Shown here piece by piece: positions 1 to 5,618 of a DNA stretch of 34,577 nucleotides (the first letter of the stretch is position 1; the number at the start of each line of letters is the position of its first letter). The position numbers and the translations under genes were made by a program. A model generated the notes under the pieces. It was not told the origin of the DNA, made no database searches, and worked only from the letters and a program-made list of their open reading frames with translations. This stretch comes from Acidobacteriota bacterium (GTDB taxonomy: Bacteria > Acidobacteriota > Vicinamibacteria > Vicinamibacterales > 2-12-FULL-66-21). The stretch lies in contig QHWT01000082.1 of assembly GCA_003222675.1 (NCBI GenBank), positions 1-34,577 of the forward strand, in the 5' to 3' direction.

Positions 1-406
1 CCGATCCATAGAACGGGTGACGCACCCACCGATATGGACCGTGAGTAACGAGCACGTGGTTCTTCCGCGTGACGACCGTGTCGGTGATGTTCGTGCCGAT
101 CGATCGAAACGTCCAGGTGAGAAGTCCGCCGCCAGCGAGCGCGAGCACGACCCCCGCCCAGCGCAGCCACACGGACAGCGGCAGCGACGACCACGCCATC
201 GAGCGTGGACTGATCACGTACGCCACCACGCTCACCGACAGCAGCAGCCCAATCGGGCGCAGCGTCGCGAGGATGAAGAGTCCTTCCTGGCGGCGATCGA
301 GCTTCTCGCCCGTCGCCTGGGATCTGATGCGGTGATACAGGCCTATCGGCATCACCACGCCGGTCACCGCAATCACCGCGATGCGAAAAATCTCGTCGTG
401 GCTCAT
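1..406 (-). CDS. Isoprenylcysteine carboxyl methyltransferase (ICMT)-family membrane protein, 3' part missing
   Basis: The reading frame opens with ATG at 406 (MSHDEIFRIAV) and runs off the left edge after 135 codons, so the C-terminal part is outside the window. Three or four hydrophobic segments can be seen (about residues 7-20, 43-62 and 74-92). The end carries the motif HGPYRWVRHPFY, which is typical of the ICMT/PEMT-like methyltransferases, where this region begins the SAM-binding C-terminal half. Members are integral membrane methyltransferases. In bacteria the substrate is usually unknown, so I name only the family. The frame has no stop inside the window. Downstream in transcription order it follows the desaturase on the same strand, with 102 bp and a hairpin between them. 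No strong Shine-Dalgarno sequence is visible. Confidence 0.8.
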   Translation of the reverse strand, partial: MSHDEIFRIAVIAVTGVVMPIGLYHRIRSQATGEKLDRRQEGLFILATLRPIGLLLSVSVVAYVISPRSMAWSSLPLSVWLRWAGVVLALAGGGLLTWTFRSIGTNITDTVVTRKNHVLVTHGPYRWVRHPFYGS

Positions 407-467
407 GCCGGGAAAAAGAAAGGACCGGCTTGCGCCTTCGCAAGTCGGCCCGGTGGTTTCCAGCTGA

Positions 468-487
468 CTTCCGCCTGAAGGCGGAAG
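468..487 (-). terminator. Hairpin just downstream of the desaturase gene
   Basis: A perfect 8-bp inverted repeat, CTTCCGCC / GGCGGAAG, is separated by a 4-nt loop. It lies 21 bp beyond the desaturase stop codon and before the ICMT-like gene. There is no clear U-tract on the minus strand after the stem, so intrinsic termination is uncertain. It could instead be an mRNA-stabilising stem. Confidence 0.35.
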
Positions 488-508
488 CCACATGATGTTG
501 TGAGGACG

Positions 509-1372
509 CTACGCCGCTTCTTCCACAGGAAGCGGCTGAGGGATCTTTGCGACCTTCAGATCCGACACGAGCCCAATCGCGTTGAACATCTTCAACGTGA
601 TCCAGCTGATATCGAATTCGTACCACGCCAGGCCGTGCCGGGCGGAGACGGGGTGCGCGTGATGGTTGTTGTGCCAGCCCTCGCCGAACGTCAGGAGCGC
701 GACCCACCAGCTGTTGCGCGAATCGTCGCGCGTTTCGAAGCGGCGAGAGCCCCACATATGCGTCGCGGAGTTCACGAGCCACGTCGCGTGCAGGCCGAAC
801 ACGACCCGCAGGAAGATGCCCCAGAGCACCATCGGCCAGCCGCCGATCGCGAGGAGGATCAGTCCAACCGTGGTCAGCGGAACGTAGTGGAATGTGTTCA
901 GCCACCGATAGAAGGGGTCGCGGCTGAGGTCTGGCGCGTACTTGCCCATCAACTCGGTGTTGTTGTGATGGGTGTCGCCGAAAAGAATCCAGCCGATGTG
1001 CGCCCAGAATCCACCGTCGCGCGGGCTGTGCGGGTCACCCTCGTGATCCGACAGCTGGTGATGCTGCCGATGCGTGGCCACCCAGAAAATCGGACCGCCT
1101 TCGAGCGTCAGCGTGCCGCAGAGGGCAAGGAAATATTCGAACGGCTTGGAGGTCTTGAACCCGCGATGCGTATGAAGCCGGTGATAACCGAGGCTGATGC
1201 CGAAACCCACCCCTATCCAGTTCAGCGCAATCGCGACCGCGAGGTTCGTCCAGGAAAACGACCAGAACGCCGCGACGGCAAGCACATGGAACAGGACCAT
1301 GAACCCCGCGGTGATCCAGTTGAGTGTCGTCAGTGAATAAGCTGTCCGAACGGCTGCGCGCAGTGTCGTCAA
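509..1372 (-). CDS. Acyl-CoA / fatty-acid desaturase (delta-9 type, membrane di-iron)
   Basis: The 287-aa protein introduces a double bond into fatty acyl chains in the membrane using a di-iron centre and O2. The three histidine boxes of the family are present: HRLHTH at 64-69, HRQHH at 101-105 and HNNHH at 234-238. An extra conserved-looking NSATHMWG stands at 201-208. Hydrophobic spans flank the boxes (about 22-62, 80-100, 165-195). Length and box spacing match stearoyl-CoA-desaturase-like bacterial proteins. The start is a TTG at 1372, chosen because GAGGAG lies five bases upstream and no in-frame ATG fits before the first membrane span. It likely adjusts membrane fluidity. It follows serC by 104 bp on the same strand, but a functional link is not evident. 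Confidence 0.93.
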   Translation of the reverse strand: MTTLRAAVRTAYSLTTLNWITAGFMVLFHVLAVAAFWSFSWTNLAVAIALNWIGVGFGISLGYHRLHTHRGFKTSKPFEYFLALCGTLTLEGGPIFWVATHRQHHQLSDHEGDPHSPRDGGFWAHIGWILFGDTHHNNTELMGKYAPDLSRDPFYRWLNTFHYVPLTTVGLILLAIGGWPMVLWGIFLRVVFGLHATWLVNSATHMWGSRRFETRDDSRNSWWVALLTFGEGWHNNHHAHPVSARHGLAWYEFDISWITLKMFNAIGLVSDLKVAKIPQPLPVEEAA

Positions 1373-1377
1373 CGTGG

Positions 1378-1383
1378 CTCCTC
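1378..1383 (-). promoter_or_regulatory. Ribosome binding site setting a TTG start for the desaturase
   Basis: GAGGAG on the minus strand is separated by five bases from a TTG codon at 1372. No ATG or GTG competes at suitable spacing, so this site decides the start. Confidence 0.6.
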
Positions 1384-1476
1384 AAAAGGGGAACAGACGA
1401 CAAAAGTAGCAGGTCCGGACAGCCTTGTTTGTAAGACTTCTGTACGCAGCTAAGTCCCTGCAACGGAGAGGCTTGC

Positions 1477-2571
1477 CTACCCGTTTCTGCGCTCGAATTC
1501 CTTCATGAAGTCGACCAGCGCGTCAATTCCCGATTCGGGGAACCCGTTGTAGATCGAGGCGCGCATGCCGCCGACGGACCGGTGCCCCTTGAGGCCGTCG
1601 AGGCCCGCTGTGGTCGCCTCTTTCGCGAATTTCTTCTCGAGCTCCTCGCTCGACAGCCGGAACGTGACGTTCATGCGGGACCGGCTGTCCTTCTGCGCAT
1701 GCCCGCGGTAGTAGCCGGTGCGATCGATCTCCGCGTACAGCTTGTCCGCCTTGCGACGATTTACCTTGTCGATGGCGGCGAGGCCGCCCTGCTTCTGCAG
1801 CCACGTCATGACGAGTCGCATGATGTAGATCGCAAACACGGGCGGCGTGTTGTACAGCGACTGGTTCTCCGCGTGCACGGTGTAATTCAACATCGTCGGG
1901 AGCGACGCCGGCGATCGCTGCAGCATGTCTTCGCGGATGATGACGATGGTGACGCCGGCCGGAGCAAGGTTCTTCTGCGCGCCGGCATAGATGAGTGCGT
2001 GGTTCGCGACATCGATCGGGCCACTGAACATGTCTGAAGACGTGTCTGACACGAGCGGCACGGTCCCGACATCCGGCAGGTACTGCCACTCGGTCCCGAA
2101 GATGGTGTTGTTCGACGTCATGTGCACGAAAGCGGCGTTCGGGTCGAGCTTCAACTCGTTCTGCTTCGGGACGCGCGTGAAGTTCTCGCTCTCGGTCGAT
2201 GCGGCCACTTTCACGGCGCCGACGCGTTTTGCTTCCTTTGCTGCCTTCTGCGACCACGCGCCTGTGATGATGTAGTCGGCCGACCCGCCGGCGGGCAGCA
2301 GGTTCATCGGCACCATCGAGAACTGCAGGCTCGCGCCCCCCTGAAGGAACAAGACTTTGTAATTCGACGGGATGTTGGCGAGCGCGCGCATGTCCGCCTC
2401 ACACCCCTGGATGATGTCGTCGAACGTCTTCGAGCGATGACTCATCTCGAGGATCGACATCCCGACGCCGGGGTACGAGAGCAGATTCTGCTGCGCTTCC
2501 TCGAGCACTTCGACGGGCAGCACGGCGGGGCCGGCAGAAAAGTTGAAAATACGTGCAGTAGTCGTAGGCAT
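1477..2571 (-). CDS. serC: Phosphoserine aminotransferase
   Basis: This PLP enzyme (364 aa) converts 3-phosphohydroxypyruvate and glutamate to O-phosphoserine and 2-oxoglutarate, the second step of serine synthesis. It begins MPTTTARIFNFSAGPA, with the family's N-terminal FSAGPAxLP. A phosphate/PLP-binding FLQGGASLQF lies at 75-84, SDTSSDMFS at 175-183, and the Schiff-base lysine K200 sits in AGAQKN. The C-terminus carries HRSVGGMRASIYN, usual for SerC. The frame is open for 27 more codons upstream, but the ATG at 2571 has an AGAAGGA ribosome site 3 bp away and matches the family N-terminus. serA and the DUF1015 gene lie upstream on the same strand. Confidence 0.96.
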   Translation of the reverse strand: MPTTTARIFNFSAGPAVLPVEVLEEAQQNLLSYPGVGMSILEMSHRSKTFDDIIQGCEADMRALANIPSNYKVLFLQGGASLQFSMVPMNLLPAGGSADYIITGAWSQKAAKEAKRVGAVKVAASTESENFTRVPKQNELKLDPNAAFVHMTSNNTIFGTEWQYLPDVGTVPLVSDTSSDMFSGPIDVANHALIYAGAQKNLAPAGVTIVIIREDMLQRSPASLPTMLNYTVHAENQSLYNTPPVFAIYIMRLVMTWLQKQGGLAAIDKVNRRKADKLYAEIDRTGYYRGHAQKDSRSRMNVTFRLSSEELEKKFAKEATTAGLDGLKGHRSVGGMRASIYNGFPESGIDALVDFMKEFERRNG

Positions 2572-2574
2572 ATG

Positions 2575-2581
2575 TCCTTCT
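2575..2581 (-). promoter_or_regulatory. Ribosome binding site for serC
   Basis: AGAAGGA on the minus strand precedes the ATG at 2571 by three bases. It fixes the start of serC at this ATG rather than at the upstream end of the open frame at 2652. Confidence 0.6.
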
Positions 2582-2661
2582 TGAGGTGAATAGGAGAGGA
2601 GCTCAGAGCCAAGAGTTGGAGAGTCTTGCCTGTTGCTATTCACGCCTTTCACTTGTCACGT

Positions 2662-2833
2662 ACGGTCTCACGCGCAGGCGCCGAGGCGCAGAGCACGGGG
2701 AGAAGACAACTGAAGAAGCGGCTGCCATGCGGCGCATCGCCAGCCCCGCGCTTTCGCGCGGGCCGGCTCGCAGGCTCCTCGCCGTCCTCTGCTCCTCTGG
2801 CATTTTCTCTGCGTGAGACCGTCTTCTCCCCGT
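2662..2833. repeat. Intergenic repeat island between serC and serA with two sets of inverted words
   Basis: The gap between serC and serA (2572-2892) has no convincing gene. It contains ACGGTCTCACGC at 2662-2673 with its exact complement at 2811-2822, and ACGGGGAGAAGAC at 2695-2707 with its exact complement at 2821-2833. The left half between these words is a degenerate run of GGCGC/GAGGCGCAGAG-like units (2675-2696). Because the order is A-B...A'-B', the two pairs cannot nest in one simple hairpin; they look like two copies of one element in opposite orientation. Short open frames here on both strands have no ribosome site or family resemblance, so I do not call them. Confidence 0.7.
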
Positions 2834-2892
2834 GAAGTGCGCGTTTCGCCGCAGCATTGTGCAACGCTAGCATCGCTCCCGGCTCCCAGCTT

Positions 2893-4143
2893 CTACAGCT
2901 TCACGAGATGCAGATCCAGCACGTCCGCGTTTCCACGTTTAATGGTGTCACACAGCGGCGAGGGCGGTTCGGCGTCGAGATTGATGCGTGCTACTGCCGC
3001 CTCAGCGCCTTCGAAGACGATGTTCTCCGTCTCCTGCACGTTGAGGTTCGCTTGCCGCAGATGGCTGAACACGTGCGCGAGGACGCCCGGTCGATCGCGA
3101 TGACGGACGACGAGCATGTGCGTCGCGGGCGTGCGGCGTGCAAGGTTCACCACGTTCGGCACGTGCCCTGTTTCCTTGTAGCTTCGGATGATGCGAATGG
3201 TTTCGGCCGCGATGGCCTCCTGCGCCTGTTCCGTTGAGGCGCCGATGTGGTGCGTGCCGTAAACGCCTGGAAGGGCGGTGAGCTCATCCTGGAATGGGCC
3301 GGTGGCGCTGGCCGGCTCATTCGCATAAACGTCGAGGCCGACGCGGAGGTTGCGCTCCTTCACCGCTGCCGCGAGGGCCCTGTAATCGACGACCTCGCCG
3401 CGGGCGGTATTCAGAAAGAGAGAGCCCGGTTTGAGCTTCGCGAGCAGTGCCGCGTTGACGAGCCCTTTCGTTTCGGGCGCAAGCGCAACATGAACGCTGA
3501 GCACGTCCGCGCGCGACGCGACGTCGGACGGCGTCGGGGCCAGCTCGATGTTGATCGCGCGCATCGCGCCTTCGATGCCGAGCTCTCGCGCTTCAACGTC
3601 GGTGATCGGCCGCCGTTCGCCGTCGAACCGGCGGCTCCACATCACGACGCTCATGCCGAACCCCGCGGCGCGGCGAATCATCTCGCGCCCGATGCTGCCG
3701 ACGCCGAGCAGGCCGAGCGTCCGGCCGTAGAGGCCCTGCGCCTTGGAGTACTCCTTCTTGTTCCAGCTTCCGCCGCGAAGCTCCGTGACGTTATCGGGGA
3801 TGCGGCGGTCGAGTGCCAGGATCAAGCCAAAGGCGAGCTCCGCGACGGCAATCGCGTTCTTGCCCGGGCAGTTGGATACGTAAATGCCACGACTGGATGC
3901 GCCGGCGACGTCGATAGTGTTATACCCGGCGCCGGCCCGGACGATGAGCGAGAGGTGCCCGGCGTCGAGCATTGATGCGGTGACCTTCGTGCCGCGGACG
4001 ACCAGCACGTCGGCGCCGCTCGCCGCGATGGCCTCGGTCAGCGGATCGTCCTTCAGATCGGGTTCGTATATAACGTCGCAACCGGCCGCCTTCAGCCCTT
4101 CGATTCCGCTCTTCTCGAATTTGTCCGCGACGAGCACTTTCAT
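2893..4143 (-). CDS. serA: D-3-phosphoglycerate dehydrogenase with C-terminal ACT domain
   Basis: The 416-aa NAD-dependent enzyme catalyses the first committed step of serine synthesis, oxidising 3-phosphoglycerate to 3-phosphohydroxypyruvate. The 2-hydroxyacid dehydrogenase fold is clear. The substrate-binding RAGAGYNTID is at 69-78, the nucleotide-binding GLLGVGSIG at 144-152, and the catalytic triad is R248 (NTARGE), E276 (YANEPA) and H299 (GTHHIGAS). Residues from about 342 to 416 form an ACT domain (VVRHRDRPGVLAHV), usually the serine-feedback site. An insertion at about 172-206 lengthens the cofactor domain compared with short SerA forms. The ATG at 4143 starts directly at the first strand (MKVLVADKF). 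Its neighbours serC downstream and DUF1015 upstream share its strand and probably its transcript. Confidence 0.95.
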   Translation of the reverse strand: MKVLVADKFEKSGIEGLKAAGCDVIYEPDLKDDPLTEAIAASGADVLVVRGTKVTASMLDAGHLSLIVRAGAGYNTIDVAGASSRGIYVSNCPGKNAIAVAELAFGLILALDRRIPDNVTELRGGSWNKKEYSKAQGLYGRTLGLLGVGSIGREMIRRAAGFGMSVVMWSRRFDGERRPITDVEARELGIEGAMRAINIELAPTPSDVASRADVLSVHVALAPETKGLVNAALLAKLKPGSLFLNTARGEVVDYRALAAAVKERNLRVGLDVYANEPASATGPFQDELTALPGVYGTHHIGASTEQAQEAIAAETIRIIRSYKETGHVPNVVNLARRTPATHMLVVRHRDRPGVLAHVFSHLRQANLNVQETENIVFEGAEAAVARINLDAEPPSPLCDTIKRGNADVLDLHLVKL

Positions 4144-4156
4144 CTGTCTATTGCAA

Positions 4157-4275
4157 TCGAAGGGTCGAAGGAATACCGACGTATCGAAGGATCGTCCGTT
4201 AGTTTAGTCGAAGGATCCTTCGACCGATTGAACGAAGGGTCCTTCGATTCCTTCGTTTTCCTGCGAAGCCTTCGA
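4157..4275. repeat. TCGAAGG word island, opposing arms, between DUF1015 and serA
   Basis: Four copies of TCGAAGG (4157, 4165, 4184, 4208) are followed by three copies of the complement CCTTCGA (4217, 4241, 4269). The junction is an 18-bp perfect palindrome at 4207-4224 (GTCGAAGGATCCTTCGAC). The island fills nearly the whole 136-bp gap and would fold into a long imperfect hairpin in the mRNA joining the two genes. The same word recurs at 8561-8640. It may act as an attenuator, a processing site or a mobile repeat. Confidence 0.8.
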
Positions 4276-4279
4276 TTGT

Positions 4280-5449
4280 TCAGATCAGGTGCACCAATAG
4301 CCCGTCGCGCAGCTTGGGTTCAAACCAGGTTGACTTCGGCGGCATGATGCCTCCCTCGTCCGCGATCGACATCAGGTCGTCAATCGTGACAGGGTGCATT
4401 GCGAACGCGACGGCAGCCTTGCCTCCGTTGACCGCGGCCTCGAGCGCGGCGGTACCGCGCGCACCCCCGATGAAGTCTATCCGCTTGTCCGTGCGCACGT
4501 CGCCCATCTTCAGGTGTGGCTCGAGGACGTGCTGCTGCAGCAGCGCCACGTCGAGGCCGCTCGCGCGCGACCGATCGGCGGGCGGGGCTGCCGAAAGATC
4601 CACTGCGTACCACTTCCCCGCCAGGAACATCGAGACCTCTCCCTTGCCGCGCGGCGTCGGACGTCCGTCGCGGACAGGCAGTCGCGCGCGAAGCGCGGCA
4701 AGGAACTGCTCGGGCGTCGCGCCCGCGAGATCCTTCACGGTCCGGTTGTACGGAAGAATCTGCATCTGGATCTCAGGGAACGCGACCGCGATAAACGCGT
4801 CCGCGTCGTTCGAGTTGCCGCGCGTCCGCATTTCCGCTCGCGCCCGGGCCGCGCTCGCGGCGCGGTGATGCCCGTCGGCAATGTAAAGGGCCGGGATGCT
4901 CCTGAAAGCGTCCACGAGACAGGCGGCTTCTGCCGTGCCAGCCTTCCACACCGTGTGGTGCACGCCGTCCTCCGCCCTGAAATCGTAAAGGGGCGCATCG
5001 GCCGTGACCGCGCGCGCGCAGCGGTCGATTTCATCCGTGGACCGATACGTGAGAAACACCACGCCGGTCTGCGCGCCGAGCTCGATGATGTGCCGCGTGC
5101 GATCGTCTTCCTTATCGCGGCGCGTCCGCTCGTGCTTCTTGATTTGCTCGTGCGCGCCCATCCGCAGCCGATAGAAGTACAGCGACGGCGAATCTTCCTC
5201 CACCATCGGCGCCTGTTCGCGCAGCGCGGCGAAGTTCTCTCGCGCCTTGGCGTACACCTGGTCTGCGTAGGGTTCCGTGCCCGAGGGTAGATCGATCTCC
5301 GAGCGCGTGACGCGGAGAAAGCTCAGCGGATTGCCTGCCGCAATCTGCCGGGCTTCGTCAATGCTGACCACGTCGTACGGAACAGAGGAGACGCGCCCGG
5401 CGCGATCACGCGCGGGGCGCAACGCGCGGAACGGACGGATTGTGGCCAT
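4280..5449 (-). CDS. DUF1015 family protein linked to serine biosynthesis
   Basis: The 389-aa protein matches the DUF1015 (COG4198) family over its full length. It starts IRPFRALRP, then VSSVPYDVVS at 20-29, NPLSFLRVTRSEID at 40-53, PSLYFYR at 88-94, KHERTR...KEDDR at 105-117, IADGHHRAASA at 190-200, QMQILPYNRTV at 228-238, and ends RDGLLVHLI. DGHHR at 192-196 resembles the nucleotide-binding signature of ParB/sulfiredoxin-fold proteins, a fold that includes the free-serine kinases SerK and SbnI. The biochemical role is not established. The gene is commonly found beside serA/serC, as here, and no serB-like phosphatase is present in this block. A kinase or phosphatase acting on serine/phosphoserine, or a pathway regulator, would fit; this is inference. 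The start is ATG at 5449 with only a weak ribosome site. Confidence 0.88.
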   Translation of the reverse strand: MATIRPFRALRPARDRAGRVSSVPYDVVSIDEARQIAAGNPLSFLRVTRSEIDLPSGTEPYADQVYAKARENFAALREQAPMVEEDSPSLYFYRLRMGAHEQIKKHERTRRDKEDDRTRHIIELGAQTGVVFLTYRSTDEIDRCARAVTADAPLYDFRAEDGVHHTVWKAGTAEAACLVDAFRSIPALYIADGHHRAASAARARAEMRTRGNSNDADAFIAVAFPEIQMQILPYNRTVKDLAGATPEQFLAALRARLPVRDGRPTPRGKGEVSMFLAGKWYAVDLSAAPPADRSRASGLDVALLQQHVLEPHLKMGDVRTDKRIDFIGGARGTAALEAAVNGGKAAVAFAMHPVTIDDLMSIADEGGIMPPKSTWFEPKLRDGLLVHLI

Positions 5450-5477
5450 CCCGCTATTTTAGTGGAGGAAAAAGTTG

Positions 5478-5545
5478 GAAGACGGAAGAAAGAAGAAGGA
5501 TGTGCTTCAGTCTCGCAGCTTCCGTCTTCAGCTTCCTTCTTTCGT
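5478..5545. repeat. GGAAGAC/GGAAGAA word island with inverted arms
   Basis: A purine run with 7-bp period (GGAAGAC, GGAAGAA, AGAAGAA) is followed 30 bp later by a pyrimidine run. GAAGACGGAAG at 5478-5488 is the exact complement of CTTCCGTCTTC at 5519-5529, giving an 11-bp stem with a 30-nt loop, extended imperfectly by CTTCCTTCTTTCG. It lies in the divergent gap between the DUF1015 gene and the TonB receptor, just upstream of a likely promoter. Confidence 0.65.
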
Positions 5546-5552
5546 CTCTCCA

Positions 5553-5581
5553 TTGACACCGCGTGTACTGACCGGTACGCT
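5553..5581 (+). promoter_or_regulatory. Candidate sigma-70 promoter for the first TonB-dependent receptor
   Basis: A perfect TTGACA at 5553-5558 is followed by 17 bp and TACGCT at 5576-5581, a weak -10. The receptor start codon is at 5619, which would give a leader of about 30 nt carrying GGAGGA at 5611-5616. The -35 and spacing are good and the -10 is poor, so confidence is moderate. Confidence 0.4.
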
Positions 5582-5618
5582 CGCTTGTTCTCTTCTACCA
5601 AATCGAATCGGGAGGAAT

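Noticed and set aside
509-1336. Long plus-strand open frames opposite the desaturase, serA, the M23 gene and others
   Set aside because: They are high-GC shadow frames rich in Arg/Ala/His without motifs. The opposite strands encode recognisable families.
2662-2833. Insertion sequence or MITE with terminal inverted repeats
   Set aside because: No target-site duplication or transposase is seen, and the inverted words are internal and interlocked rather than terminal.
2586-2873. Several short open frames on both strands in the serC-serA gap
   Set aside because: They overlap the repeat island, have no ribosome sites and resemble no protein family.
5475-5618. N-terminal extension of the first TonB receptor
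   Set aside because: It is encoded by the GGAAGAC repeat and promoter region. The signal peptide and ribosome site support ATG 5619.
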